A DNA stretch of 64,000 nt from Streptomyces zhihengii (GCF_016919245.1 NZ_JAFEJA010000001.1:6039501-6103500); one strand, 5' to 3'; positions 7,633 to 16,834 are shown, counted from the first letter of the stretch. Program-made: numbers and translations. Notes: generated from the sequence alone by a model not told the origin.

Positions 7633-8838
7633 ATGACCGGACGCGAACGCGTCGTGCGGATGTCGGTGGAGCTGCCGCTGTGGCGCGCGCTCGTCGGCTA
7701 CCGCCTGCTGACCATGGTGTACGCGGTGCTGCTCTTCGTCTTCTCCCGGGAGAAGTTCGAACGGCCCCAGGTCGCGGTCGGCTTCCTCGCCGTGATGGTC
7801 GTCTGGACCCTGGCCACGCTGCCCCGGGTGAAGAACGCGGCCCGCTGCACCCGCCCGTTCCTGATCGCCGACCTCACCGTGGCGCTCACCGGCATCCTGC
7901 TGACACCCCTCGCCGACGAACAGGCGCAGAGCGTGGACGGCCCCACCCTGCCGTCGATCTGGACGGCGGGCGCCGTGCTCGCCTTCGCGCTCAAGGGCGG
8001 CTGGCGGTGGGCCGGCATCGCCTCGTCGCTGGTCGCCGTCGCCAACATCGTCGAACGCGGCGAGCCGAGCCGGGACACCCTGCACAACGTGCTGCTCGTC
8101 TGGGTCGCCTCCATCGCCATCGGCTACGTCGTCGAGGTCGCCCGGGCGTCCGAGCGCACCCTCGCCCGGGCGCTGGAGATCGAGGCGGCGACCCGGGAGC
8201 GCGAGCGGCTCGCCCGGGACATCCACGACAGCGTCCTCCAGGTGCTGGCCATGGTGCAGCGGCGCGGCACGGCGCTCGGCGGCGAGGCCGCCGAGCTGGG
8301 CCGGATGGCGGGCGAGCAGGAGGTCGCGCTGCGCAGCCTGGTCGCCGGCGGGCTGGTGCCCCCGTCCCGGCTGAGCGACGACGAGTCGCTGGGGGCCGTC
8401 GTGCGCACCGTGGAGGTGCCGGACGACGACGATCCGGGCCCGGTCGACCTGCGCACCCTGCTGACGCCGCACGCCGGCGCCCGGGTGACCCTGTCCGAGC
8501 CGGGCGCCCCGGTGCTGCTGGAGCGCCCGGTCGCCCGGGAACTGGCGGCGGCGGCCGCGGCCGCGCTGGACAACGTGCGCCGGCACGCGGGACCGGACGC
8601 CCAGGCGTGGATCCTGGTCGAGGAGTGGCCGGGCGAGGTGATCGTCACCGTCCGCGACGACGGGCCGGGCATCGCGGCGGGCAGGCTCGCCCAGGCCGAG
8701 GGCGAGGGGCGGCTGGGGGTGGCCCAGTCCATCCGCGGCAGACTGCGTGACCTGGGCGGCACGGCCGAGCTGATCTCGGTACCCGGCCAGGGCACCGAGG
8801 TCGAGTTGAAGGTTCCACGGGGGAAGGCGGAGAGATGA
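7633..8838 (+). CDS. Sensor histidine kinase, MacS/NarX-like (HisKA_3)
   Basis: A ~401-residue membrane sensor kinase. The N-terminal half has about four to five hydrophobic segments (residues ~20-170) and almost no extracellular domain, so it may sense the membrane itself. The dimerisation/phosphoacceptor helix has ERLARDIHDSVLQVL (His is the phosphosite). The ATPase domain shows the N-box ALDNVRRHAG and the G1 box VRDDGPGI. Its stop overlaps the response-regulator start (ATGA), so the two form a standard pair. A GTG at 7624 is an equally possible start in the same frame. The signal is unknown. Confidence 0.9.
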   Translation: MTGRERVVRMSVELPLWRALVGYRLLTMVYAVLLFVFSREKFERPQVAVGFLAVMVVWTLATLPRVKNAARCTRPFLIADLTVALTGILLTPLADEQAQSVDGPTLPSIWTAGAVLAFALKGGWRWAGIASSLVAVANIVERGEPSRDTLHNVLLVWVASIAIGYVVEVARASERTLARALEIEAATRERERLARDIHDSVLQVLAMVQRRGTALGGEAAELGRMAGEQEVALRSLVAGGLVPPSRLSDDESLGAVVRTVEVPDDDDPGPVDLRTLLTPHAGARVTLSEPGAPVLLERPVARELAAAAAAALDNVRRHAGPDAQAWILVEEWPGEVIVTVRDDGPGIAAGRLAQAEGEGRLGVAQSIRGRLRDLGGTAELISVPGQGTEVELKVPRGKAER

Positions 8839-9509
8839 GCGAGACGCAGACGATCAAGGTGATGGTCGTCGACGACCACCCGATGTGGCGGGACGCGGTG
8901 GCCCGCGACCTGGCGGCGGCCGGCATGGAGGTGGTGGCCACGGCGGGCGACGGCGCCCAGGCGGTCCGCCGGGCCAAGGCGGTCGTCCCCGATGTGCTGG
9001 TCCTCGACCTCAACCTGCCCGAGCTGCCGGGCGTGCGGGTCTGCAAGGAGCTGGTCGCCGCGCTGCCGGGGCTGCGGGTCCTGGTGCTCTCGGCCAGCGG
9101 GGAGCACGCGGACGTGCTGGAGGCGGTGAAGTCGGGCGCGACCGGCTATCTGCTGAAGTCGGCCAGCACCGAGGAGCTGACGGACGCGGTCCGGCGCACC
9201 GCGGTCGGCGACGCGGTCTTCACCCCGGGGCTCGCCGGCCTCGTCCTCGGCGAGTACCGCCGGCTGGCCTCCGAGCCCGGCCCCGCCCCCGGGGCCGACC
9301 AGCCGAAGGCCCCGCAGCTCACCGACCGGGAGACCGAGGTGCTGCGCCTGGTCGCCAAGGGGCTGTCGTACAAGCAGATCGCCGAACGGCTGGTGATCTC
9401 GCACCGCACCGTGCAGAACCACGTGCAGAACACGCTCGGCAAGCTCCAGCTCCACAACCGCGTCGAGCTGGTGCGGTACGCCATCGAGGCCGGCCTGGAC
9501 GACGTCTGA
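8835..9509 (+). CDS. NarL/LuxR-family response regulator
   Basis: A 224-residue response regulator. Receiver domain: the acidic pair in VVDDHP, phosphoacceptor D58 (VLVLDLNLPE), Ser in LVLSASGE and Lys in YLLKSAS. After a linker rich in Pro/Ala, a LuxR-type helix-turn-helix runs from LTDRETEVLRLVAKG to NRVELVRYAI. Translation is coupled to the kinase by a 4-nt overlap. The target genes are not evident; the next gene, pfkA, is 142 nt away and could be one (speculative). Confidence 0.93.
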   Translation: MSETQTIKVMVVDDHPMWRDAVARDLAAAGMEVVATAGDGAQAVRRAKAVVPDVLVLDLNLPELPGVRVCKELVAALPGLRVLVLSASGEHADVLEAVKSGATGYLLKSASTEELTDAVRRTAVGDAVFTPGLAGLVLGEYRRLASEPGPAPGADQPKAPQLTDRETEVLRLVAKGLSYKQIAERLVISHRTVQNHVQNTLGKLQLHNRVELVRYAIEAGLDDV

Positions 9510-9651
9510 CGGGCACGGCCCGGGGCCGGACGGGGGCGCGGGCGCCCCGCCGGCCACGCGCCCGGGAATTCGCCATTCGCCGCATATCCGAGTGACCTGG
9601 CTCACCATGAGCGTGACGGTTATCGGGCTCACCCGGCGAAGGGAAGCTTCC

Positions 9652-10680
9652 ATGCGCGTCGGAGTACTGACCGGGGGCGGCGACTGCCCCGGTCTCAACG
9701 CTGTCATCCGCGGTCTCGTCCGCAAGGGCGTCCAGGAGTACGCGTACGAGTTCGTGGGCTACCGCGACGGCTGGCGCGGACCCCTCGAAGGCGATCTGAT
9801 CCCGCTCGACATCCCCGCCGTCCGGGGCATCCTGCCCCGCGGCGGCACGATCCTCGGCTCCTCGCGCACCAACCCCCTGGGGCAGCCCGACGGCATCCGC
9901 CGCATCAAGGACAACCTCGCCAAGGACGAGATCGACGCCCTGGTCACCATCGGCGGCGAGGACACCCTGGGCGTCGCGGCCAAGCTGTACGAGGAATACG
10001 GCATCAAGTGCGTCGGGGTGCCGAAGACCATCGACAACGACCTCTCCGCCACCGACTACACCTTCGGCTTCGACACCGCCGTCGGCATCGCCACCGAGGC
10101 GATCGACCGGCTCCACACCACCGCCGAGTCGCACATGCGCGTCCTGGTCGTCGAGGTGATGGGCCGTCACGCGGGCTGGATCGCCCTGCACTCCGGTCTC
10201 GCGGGCGGCGCCAACGTCATCCTGATCCCCGAACAGCGCTTCGACGTCGAGCAGGTGTGCGCCTGGGTGTCCTCCCGCTTCCGGGCGAGCTACGCGCCGA
10301 TCGTCGTGGTGGCCGAGGGCGCGATGCCGCAGGACGGCGACGCGGTCCTCAAGGACGGCTCGCTCGACTCCTTCGGCCATGTGCGGCTCTCCGGCGTCGG
10401 CGAGTGGCTCGCCAGGGAGATCGAGCGGCGGACCGGCAAGGAGGCCCGGACGACGGTTCTCGGCCATGTGCAGCGCGGCGGCACCCCGAGCGCCTTCGAC
10501 CGCTGGCTGGCCACCCGCTTCGGGCTGCACGCCGTCGACGCCGTGCGCGACGGCGACTTCGGCATGATGGTCGCGCTGCGCGGCACCGACATCGTCCGCG
10601 TCCCGATCGCCGAGGCCACCGCGCGGCTGAAGACCGTGGACCCCGCCCTGTACGAGGAGGCCGGCGTCTTCTTCGGCTGA
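9652..10680 (+). CDS. pfkA: 6-phosphofructokinase with PPi-type signature residues
   Basis: A 342-residue PfkA-family enzyme that phosphorylates fructose-6-phosphate to the 1,6-bisphosphate. The N-terminus starts MRVGVLTGGGDCPGLN, which fixes the ATG at 9652. The catalytic loop is PKTIDND and the fructose-6-phosphate site has EVMGRHAG. The donor-site motif is GGEDT: Asp104 (codon 9961-9963) where ATP-enzymes have Gly, and Lys125 (10024-10026), matching E. coli position 124, where E. coli has Gly. In this family, Asp plus Lys at these positions typify pyrophosphate-dependent enzymes, so the phosphoryl donor is uncertain. It follows a two-component pair. Confidence 0.93.
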   Translation: MRVGVLTGGGDCPGLNAVIRGLVRKGVQEYAYEFVGYRDGWRGPLEGDLIPLDIPAVRGILPRGGTILGSSRTNPLGQPDGIRRIKDNLAKDEIDALVTIGGEDTLGVAAKLYEEYGIKCVGVPKTIDNDLSATDYTFGFDTAVGIATEAIDRLHTTAESHMRVLVVEVMGRHAGWIALHSGLAGGANVILIPEQRFDVEQVCAWVSSRFRASYAPIVVVAEGAMPQDGDAVLKDGSLDSFGHVRLSGVGEWLAREIERRTGKEARTTVLGHVQRGGTPSAFDRWLATRFGLHAVDAVRDGDFGMMVALRGTDIVRVPIAEATARLKTVDPALYEEAGVFFG

Positions 10681-10804
10681 ACCGCGCCGGGCCGTGCGCC
10701 CTTCCCGCGCCGCGGGCCGTATATTCGCGATGTCCGGTCCGCCCGCATTCGCGCCGTACGGCTCGCGGTACGCGTCACCCGCAGTACGCACCAGGGGAGA
10801 AACC

Positions 10805-11815
10805 GTGGAAGTCCTTGCCTTCGGGGTCCAGGCCGACGAGAAGCCGCTGATCGAGGCGGCGTTCGACGGACACCACGAGGTGCGCTGCGTCGGTGTCTTC
10901 CTCGACGCGGACACCGCGGCCATGGCGGCGGGCTACGAGGCGATCTCCACCAGCGTGAACGCCCGCCTGGACGCCGGGGTCCTCCAGACCCTGGCCGTCG
11001 GCGGCACGGCGATGATCGCCCAGCGCTCCACCGGCTTCAACAACATCGACCTCGACGTCGCCGAACGCCTCGGACTGACCGTGGCCCGGGTGTCGTACTA
11101 CTCCCCGTACTCCGTGGCCGAGTTCGCCTGGACGCTGGCGATGGCGGTCAACCGGCGGATCGTCCGCGCGTCCAACCGGACCCGGGACTTCGACTTCCGC
11201 CTCGACGGGCTGATGGGACGCGACCTGCGCGGCCGCACCGTCGGCGTGGTCGGCACCGGCAAGATCGGCGAGGCGTTCGCCCGGATCGCCCACGGCTTCG
11301 GCATGCGCCTGCTGGGCTGGGACATCGCCCCCAACCCCGCCTGCGCCGAACTGGGCATGACCTATGTGCCCAAGGAGGACCTGTTCGCCGCCTCCGACGT
11401 GATCAGCCTCCATGTGCCGCTGCTGCCCGCCACCCAGCACCTGATCGGCGCCGACGCGCTCCGCCTGATGAAGGACGACGCCATCCTGGTGAACTCCAGC
11501 CGCGGCGGCCTGATCGACAGCGAGGCCCTCGTCACCGAGCTGCGCAAGGGCCGCTTCACCGGCGTCGGGCTCGACGTCTACGAGGCGGAGGCCGGGCTGT
11601 TCTTCCTCGACAAGTCGCTGGAGGCCGTCGACGACGACACCCTCGCCCGGCTGGTCACCTTCCCCAACGTGGTGGTCACCTCCCACCAGGCGTACTACAC
11701 GACGGACGCGGTCACCCAGATCGTGGACACCACCGTCGCCAACATCGACGACTGGGCGGCCGGCAGGCGCAGCGAGAACGTGCTGGTCCCCGCCGCGCCC
11801 GCGCCCCCGGCCTGA
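10805..11815 (+). CDS. D-2-hydroxyacid dehydrogenase, D-lactate dehydrogenase type
   Basis: A 336-residue NAD-dependent dehydrogenase of the D-LDH branch (about 330 residues, E. coli LdhA-like). The NAD-binding loop is VGTGKIG, the substrate Arg is in NSSRGGLID, the Glu in GLDVYEAEAGLFF and the catalytic His in TSHQAYYTTDA. It reduces pyruvate or a related 2-ketoacid to the D-hydroxyacid. The start is the GTG at 10805 with GGGGAG 5 nt upstream. It converges on the anthranilate-synthase-type gene across a 40-nt gap made of GGCCGG repeats, which may serve as a terminator. D-lactate is also a possible peptidoglycan precursor, but no van genes are here. Confidence 0.9.
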   Translation: MEVLAFGVQADEKPLIEAAFDGHHEVRCVGVFLDADTAAMAAGYEAISTSVNARLDAGVLQTLAVGGTAMIAQRSTGFNNIDLDVAERLGLTVARVSYYSPYSVAEFAWTLAMAVNRRIVRASNRTRDFDFRLDGLMGRDLRGRTVGVVGTGKIGEAFARIAHGFGMRLLGWDIAPNPACAELGMTYVPKEDLFAASDVISLHVPLLPATQHLIGADALRLMKDDAILVNSSRGGLIDSEALVTELRKGRFTGVGLDVYEAEAGLFFLDKSLEAVDDDTLARLVTFPNVVVTSHQAYYTTDAVTQIVDTTVANIDDWAAGRRSENVLVPAAPAPPA

Positions 11816-11855
11816 GCGGGGCACCGCGCCCGGCCGGGCCGGCCGGGCCGGCCGG

Positions 11856-13775
11856 TCAGCCCACCAGGACACCGGCCAGCAGCGTCGCCGTGAGCGCGGC
11901 GCCGTTCATCGTCAGCACCGACTCGGGGTGGAACTGCACCCCCGCGAAGCCCTCGCCGCGCAGCGCGTGCACATCGCCGCTCACCGGGTCGCGGCTCAGC
12001 TCGATCCGGTGCATCGCCAGCTCCGCCGCCGTCCGCTCGTCGCAGCGCGCGGTGAAGCTGTTGTAGAACCCGACCGTCTCGGGCCGCCCGAAGAAGTCGA
12101 TCCGCTCCTGCGCGCCCTGGTGGGGGGCGTCCTTGCGGATGATGTCCAGCCCCAGCTCCGCCGCCAGCAGCTCGTGCCCCAGGCAGACGCCGAGCAGGGA
12201 GGGGCGGGCCGCGGTGCCCGGGACGGGCGGCAGGGCCCCGGGCCGGTGGCCCGTCAGCAGATCGCGGGTGAGCCCCCGCAGGAACGCCATCCGGGGGTCG
12301 GTGACGTCCGACGGGTCGCCCGGACCGGGCCCCAGGACGACCGGTCCCCGGTGGGCGAGCGCCGCCTCCCGCAGTCCCGGCGCGTCGAAGCGCGCCACGG
12401 TCACCTCCAGCCCGGTCGAGCGCAGCAGATGCGCCAGCATCGCCGTGAAGGTGTCCTCGGCGTCCACCACCAGGCAGTGCCCTTCGAGATCGGCCGACCG
12501 CTGCTGCATCCGCAGCCAGAACGGCGCGAGCTGGGACCTGCGGGCGTCCAGCGCCGCGCGCACCCGCGGGTCGTCCGCCAGCCGGGGCGGCTCCCCGTCG
12601 CCCGCGGGCCGCCCCGGCCGCACGCCCAGCGCGGCGAGCACCGCCGCGGCCTTGGCGTGGGTCTCGGCCACCTCGCCCAGCGGATCGGAGTGCCGCACCA
12701 GGGTCGCGCCCACCGGCACCCGCAGCGCGCCGTCCGCGCCGATGTCGGCGGTCCGGATCAGGATGGGGGAGTCCAGCGTCTGCGCGCCCGTCGCGTCCCG
12801 CCCGATCAGGGCCAGCGCCCCCGCGTAGTAGCCGCGGGCCACCCCGTCCGGGCCGACCGGCTCGTGGCGTTCGATGACCCGGCAGGCGTTCTCCAGGGGA
12901 GAGCCGGTCACCGTGGCCGCGAACATCGTCTCCTTCAGCACCTCCCGCACGTCCAGCGAGGACCGGCCGCGCAACTCGTACTCGGTGTGCGCGAGATGGG
13001 CCATCTCCTTCAGCCGCGGCCCGACGACCACCCCGCCCATGTCGCCGACCGTGCACATCATCTTCAGCTCCTCGTCGACCACCATGGAGAGCTCCTCGCG
13101 CTCCTTGCGGTCGTCCAGGAAGGCCAGCAGCGACTCGGCGTCGGGGCCGCCTTCCGGGTAGCGGAAGGTGCCGCTGATCGGGTTCATCACGACCGTCCCG
13201 CCGGACATCCGCACATGGACCTCGGGGCTCGCCCCGACCAGCGTGCGCTCGCCGGTGTGCACCACGAACGTCCAGTACGCGCCCCGCTCGCCGGCCAGCA
13301 GCCGCCGGAACAGGGCCAGCGCGTCCGCCCGCCCGAAGCCGGGGATGCTCCCGGTGAAGGTCCGCCGGATGACGAAGTTGGCGCCCTCGCCCCGGCCGAT
13401 CTCCTCCTCGATCACCCGCCGCACGACACGGGCGTACTCCTCGTCGCCGGTGTCGAACGCGCCGCCCTCGACGCGCACCTCGTGGCGGGGGAGCGCCTCC
13501 AGCGCCTCGGCGAGGGGGAGTTCACGGGTCTCCTCGGCCACCAGCACGGCCAGCGGCGTGCCGTCGTCGGTCACCCGGAAGCCGCGCTCGGCGATCTGAC
13601 GGAACGGGACGAGCGCCAGCGCGGGTGTGTCGCCGACCGGGATGTCGGCCAGGCGGCCCACCTCGTGGACGGCGCCGATCAGCACCTCGACGGTGTCGTG
13701 GTCGCGCCCCGGCGTCCTGCGGTGCAGCAGGGCGAACGGGGGGCAGTCGTCGTCGAGCAGTCTGCCGATGGTCAT
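11856..13775 (-). CDS. trpE: Fused anthranilate synthase (TrpE-TrpG / PhzE type)
   Basis: A 639-residue two-domain enzyme. Residues ~1-420 form the chorismate-utilising domain (motifs MNPISGTFRYPEGG, EELSMVVDEELKMM, TVTGSPLENACRVIE). Residues ~428-639 form a class I glutamine amidotransferase with C531 in GVCLGHE and H616/E618 in FHPES. Such fusions make anthranilate or, in PhzE, 2-amino-2-deoxyisochorismate. The Trp-codon leader and hairpin upstream (13831-13935) argue that this copy serves tryptophan. The ATG at 13775 has GGAAGGA 8 nt before it. It is transcribed alone; no other trp gene is adjacent. Confidence 0.88.
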   Translation of the reverse strand: MTIGRLLDDDCPPFALLHRRTPGRDHDTVEVLIGAVHEVGRLADIPVGDTPALALVPFRQIAERGFRVTDDGTPLAVLVAEETRELPLAEALEALPRHEVRVEGGAFDTGDEEYARVVRRVIEEEIGRGEGANFVIRRTFTGSIPGFGRADALALFRRLLAGERGAYWTFVVHTGERTLVGASPEVHVRMSGGTVVMNPISGTFRYPEGGPDAESLLAFLDDRKEREELSMVVDEELKMMCTVGDMGGVVVGPRLKEMAHLAHTEYELRGRSSLDVREVLKETMFAATVTGSPLENACRVIERHEPVGPDGVARGYYAGALALIGRDATGAQTLDSPILIRTADIGADGALRVPVGATLVRHSDPLGEVAETHAKAAAVLAALGVRPGRPAGDGEPPRLADDPRVRAALDARRSQLAPFWLRMQQRSADLEGHCLVVDAEDTFTAMLAHLLRSTGLEVTVARFDAPGLREAALAHRGPVVLGPGPGDPSDVTDPRMAFLRGLTRDLLTGHRPGALPPVPGTAARPSLLGVCLGHELLAAELGLDIIRKDAPHQGAQERIDFFGRPETVGFYNSFTARCDERTAAELAMHRIELSRDPVSGDVHALRGEGFAGVQFHPESVLTMNGAALTATLLAGVLVG

Positions 13776-13830
13776 GCGGGGTGTTCCTTCCGGGTGGGAG
13801 GAACGGCCGCGGTCCCCGGAGAAAAGGGAG

Positions 13831-13853
13831 AAGGCCGCCCCTCGGGCGGCCTT
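13831..13853 (-). terminator. Attenuator hairpin before the anthranilate synthase gene
   Basis: Perfect 10-bp arms (AAGGCCGCCC and complement) with a 3-nt loop. On the leftward transcript it is followed by a pyrimidine-rich stretch containing TTTT. It sits between the Trp leader peptide stop and the gene start, as expected of a transcription attenuator. Confidence 0.8.
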
Positions 13854-13875
13854 CGTGATCCGGTGCTGCGCGCGA

Positions 13876-13935
13876 TCAGGAGGTGGGCCGCCGAAGAGCG
13901 GGCCACCACCAGTTCTGGATCTGCTGCGCGAACAT
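13876..13935 (-). CDS. trpL: Tryptophan leader peptide (19 aa, Trp-Trp-Trp)
   Basis: A 19-codon open frame, MFAQQIQNWWWPALRRPTS, with three consecutive Trp codons at 13903-13911 and a TGA at 13876-13878. It lies 100 nt before the fused anthranilate synthase and directly before a terminator hairpin, the classic layout of attenuation: ribosome stalling at Trp codons when charged tRNA-Trp is low would prevent terminator formation. TAGGGT (complement of 13943-13948) ends 7 nt before the ATG, so the leader is probably translated from a leaderless transcript. Trp attenuation before an anthranilate synthase gene has been described in Streptomyces venezuelae (from memory). Confidence 0.88.
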   Translation of the reverse strand: MFAQQIQNWWWPALRRPTS

Positions 13936-14044
13936 GACGCCGACCCTAACGCATCCGCCCGCGTCCGCGGGGCGCATCCCGTGGGAGGGACGGCCCCGCA
14001 GGCGCGGGCGGAGTGCTGCGGGCGGGCGGCGGGGCCGCCTCCGG

Positions 14045-16834
14045 TCAGATCAGGTTGTTGTAGATCTGCCAGCCGCCGCCGACCGAGGACCGGGCGGCGA
14101 AGGGGGCGGCCGGGTTGCCGGTGCCCTTGTAGAACCAGAGCGCCCCGGACGGCTCACGGCCGATCATGTCGGGGAAGCCGTCCTTGTTCAGGTCGCCGGT
14201 GGCCACCAGCGCGTTGAACATGTTCCAGCCGCCGCCGACCCGGACGCGCTTGGCGTACGGCGCGGTCGCGTTGCCGGTGCCCTTGTAGAACCACAGGTAG
14301 CCGGCGGTGTCGCGGCCGACGGCGTCGGTCTTGCCGTCCTTGTCGAGGTCGCCGAGGGCGAGGAGCATGTTGTAGGTCTGCCAGCCGTCGCCGATCTTCA
14401 CCCGGCGGGCGAAGGGGGCGGCCGGGTTGCCGGTGCCCTTGTAGTACCAGAGCGCCCCGGACGGCTCACGGCCGAGCATGTCGGCGAGAGAGTCGCCGTC
14501 GAGGTCCTGCGACCCGACGATCATGTTGAACATGTTCCAGCCGGGACCGACCGCGACCCGCGCCTTGAACGGCTGGTTCCTGTTGCCGCTGCCCTGGTAG
14601 TACCAGAGGTTGCCCGAGGCGTCCCGCGCCACCAGGTCGCCGGTGCCGTCGGCGCGCAGCGGACCGAAGTCGGTGATCGCGGTGAAGCCCTGCCAGCCGC
14701 CGCCGATCCGGTAGCGGGAGTAGAACGGCGTCGTCGCGCTGCCGGTGCCCTGGTACTGGTACAGCGAACCGGAGGCGTCGCGGGCGAGCGCGTTGAAGCG
14801 GGTGGTGCCGTTGTCCGGGGCTGCGGGCGCGGCCTCGGTCAGGTCGGTGGACTTCACCCAGGCGAGCCGGTGGTTGTAGCGGATCGGGACGTAGGTGTCC
14901 GTCTTGCCGACCACCCGCACCTGCGCGGAGCCGAAGAAGTCGTCGCCCACGACCGCGTCGCCGGCCTTGGCGTACGCCTGGCCGCTCGCGACCGTGTACT
15001 TGGACAGGTGCGCCGGGTTGTCCGTCGGCGCGGACTGGCCGGTGCCGGTGTAGGCCGACGCCTCCGGGAAGGTGCGGCCGTAGATCTTCGCCCCGGCCAC
15101 GGGCTTGACCAGGGTCCCTCCGGTGACCGGAGCGGTGTACTGGCCGCCCGGGTTGCGGAACCACGCCTTCTTCCCGCCGTACCAGATCGCCGTCCAGTCG
15201 TTCTTGGCCTCGGCGACGACGTAGGTGCCGCCCGCGACGACCTTGTTGCCCCAGTTCGGTCCCTCGGACCAGAGGTAGGACGGGAAGTACGGGTCGGTGA
15301 TCGTCGCCGACGAGGTGGACGCCGAGGAGTAGAGGTACAGGAAGTTCGACGGGCGCGCGGCGACCGGCTTGGACGCGCCGCCGTAGGTCAGCGTGGGCTG
15401 GTTCGCCGTGGTGAACGGCGGCACCACGCGGACGAGCTGGCCCGCCTTGAGCGGACCGCCCGCGCCGCCGGCGCCGGTGGGCGCGCCGAGCAGCGACATG
15501 TAGTGGTTCCAGTCCCAGTAGGGGCCGGCGTCCCAGTGCATCCCGGCGACCTTGTCGTCGAGCTGCCCGGGGACCTCGTCGTGGCCGACGATGTGCTCGC
15601 GGTCCAGCGGCACCCCGTACTTGGCCGCCAGGAACTTCACCAGCGCGGCCGAGGACTCGTACTGCGGCTCGGTGTACCAGCTGCCCGCCTTGATGGCGTA
15701 GCCCTCGTGCTCGATGCCGATGTCGTGCATGTTCGCGGTCCAGTTGCCCGCGTGCCAGGCGATGTTCTTGTTCTCGACCATCTGCGTGACCAGGCCGTCG
15801 GAGGCGCGGATCAGGTAGTGCGCGCTGCCCCGGGCCGTGGCGCTCTGGAAGGCGCTGATGGTGCCCGCGTAGCTGCCCTCGGTGTCGTGCACCACGATCC
15901 GGCGGACGTCGAAGCCGCCGGCCGCGGCGGAACGGTTCGCCAGGGTGTAGTTGCGCTGCCCGGTGCTCGGGACCTCGGCGGGGACGTAGTTGCAGTTCAG
16001 TCCGGCCGGGCACTCGGGCGTCGGCACGGCCGTGGTGCTCGCGGTCGTCGCCAGCGGCACCTTCGACGGCTTGACCGGGTTCACCGAGGGGTCGGCGGGC
16101 AGGGTGAGCTGCTCGCCGTCGGCGGTGAGCCGCTTCTCGCCGGTGCGGATCGAGTCGAAGACGCGCTTCGCGAAGAGGTCGGCGCCCTTCTTGTCGGGCG
16201 ACTGGCTGTACCGGGCCACGGCCGCGTACCACTGGTCCGCGTCGTCGGGCAGATCGCCGGTGGCCTGCTTCTGGTACTCCGCGAGCAGGGCGGCGCCGGC
16301 GCGGATGCTCTCCCCGGCGTCCGTCTTCACGGACTCCTCGGAGCCGTCGATCAGCTTCGCGGCCTCGTCCAGGGTGTGCAGCCGGGGGTCGTCGGTGTCG
16401 ACCGTCTCGTCGGGCAGCGCCTTCAGGGCCGCCTCGCGGTCGAAGGTCTTCTCGATCTCGGGGTTGCCGCTCGCGTTCAGGTGCGCCAGGCGCTCCTTGG
16501 CGTCGTGCTGCTCGACGTCCCCGGGCTCGACGTTGGTGAGCCCCATGACGTTGTACGCGCCCGTGACGCTGGGCTCGCCGTCGTGCGACTCCCAGCGGGT
16601 CTGCCGGTAGGAGACCGCCATCAGCACGCTCTGGGGCACGCCGAACTCGCGGGCCGCGTCGGCGAACTGCGACTGGAGCGTCTCGGCGCGGGCCGGTCCC
16701 TTGTCGTCGCCGATCCCGACGAGGCCGGGCGAGGCCACCGCGACGGTGCCGATGGTCGCGGTGGCGACGACAGCGGCCGCCGCACCGTAAAAGAGTCGTT
16801 TCTTCTTGCGATCTCTGCGGTGACCCTGACTCAC
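14045..16834 (-). CDS. Secreted N-acetylmuramoyl-L-alanine amidase with VCBS/FG-GAP repeats
   Basis: A 929-residue exported cell-wall hydrolase. A basic N-terminus (RRDRKKKR) followed by a hydrophobic segment forms a signal peptide or anchor (~residues 8-33). Residues ~50-230 have a helical region with 'FGVPQSVLMAVSYRQTRWE', reminiscent of lysozyme-like folds. Residues ~305-445 are an Amidase_2/PGRP domain with zinc-site candidates in VVHDTEG and MHWDAGPYWDW. The C-terminal ~250 residues hold five ~52-residue FG-GAP/VCBS-type repeats (FNAL-ARDASG-LWYYQGTG). The GTG at 16834 is preferred because it has AGGGG 5 nt upstream and puts the signal peptide at the N-terminus. Divergent from aroH. Confidence 0.85.
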   Translation of the reverse strand: MSQGHRRDRKKKRLFYGAAAAVVATATIGTVAVASPGLVGIGDDKGPARAETLQSQFADAAREFGVPQSVLMAVSYRQTRWESHDGEPSVTGAYNVMGLTNVEPGDVEQHDAKERLAHLNASGNPEIEKTFDREAALKALPDETVDTDDPRLHTLDEAAKLIDGSEESVKTDAGESIRAGAALLAEYQKQATGDLPDDADQWYAAVARYSQSPDKKGADLFAKRVFDSIRTGEKRLTADGEQLTLPADPSVNPVKPSKVPLATTASTTAVPTPECPAGLNCNYVPAEVPSTGQRNYTLANRSAAAGGFDVRRIVVHDTEGSYAGTISAFQSATARGSAHYLIRASDGLVTQMVENKNIAWHAGNWTANMHDIGIEHEGYAIKAGSWYTEPQYESSAALVKFLAAKYGVPLDREHIVGHDEVPGQLDDKVAGMHWDAGPYWDWNHYMSLLGAPTGAGGAGGPLKAGQLVRVVPPFTTANQPTLTYGGASKPVAARPSNFLYLYSSASTSSATITDPYFPSYLWSEGPNWGNKVVAGGTYVVAEAKNDWTAIWYGGKKAWFRNPGGQYTAPVTGGTLVKPVAGAKIYGRTFPEASAYTGTGQSAPTDNPAHLSKYTVASGQAYAKAGDAVVGDDFFGSAQVRVVGKTDTYVPIRYNHRLAWVKSTDLTEAAPAAPDNGTTRFNALARDASGSLYQYQGTGSATTPFYSRYRIGGGWQGFTAITDFGPLRADGTGDLVARDASGNLWYYQGSGNRNQPFKARVAVGPGWNMFNMIVGSQDLDGDSLADMLGREPSGALWYYKGTGNPAAPFARRVKIGDGWQTYNMLLALGDLDKDGKTDAVGRDTAGYLWFYKGTGNATAPYAKRVRVGGGWNMFNALVATGDLNKDGFPDMIGREPSGALWFYKGTGNPAAPFAARSSVGGGWQIYNNLI

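Noticed and set aside
11816..11855. GGCCGG repeat between the dehydrogenase and anthranilate synthase genes as an operator
   Set aside because: It is a simple GC repeat between convergent genes; a weak terminator is the plainer reading.
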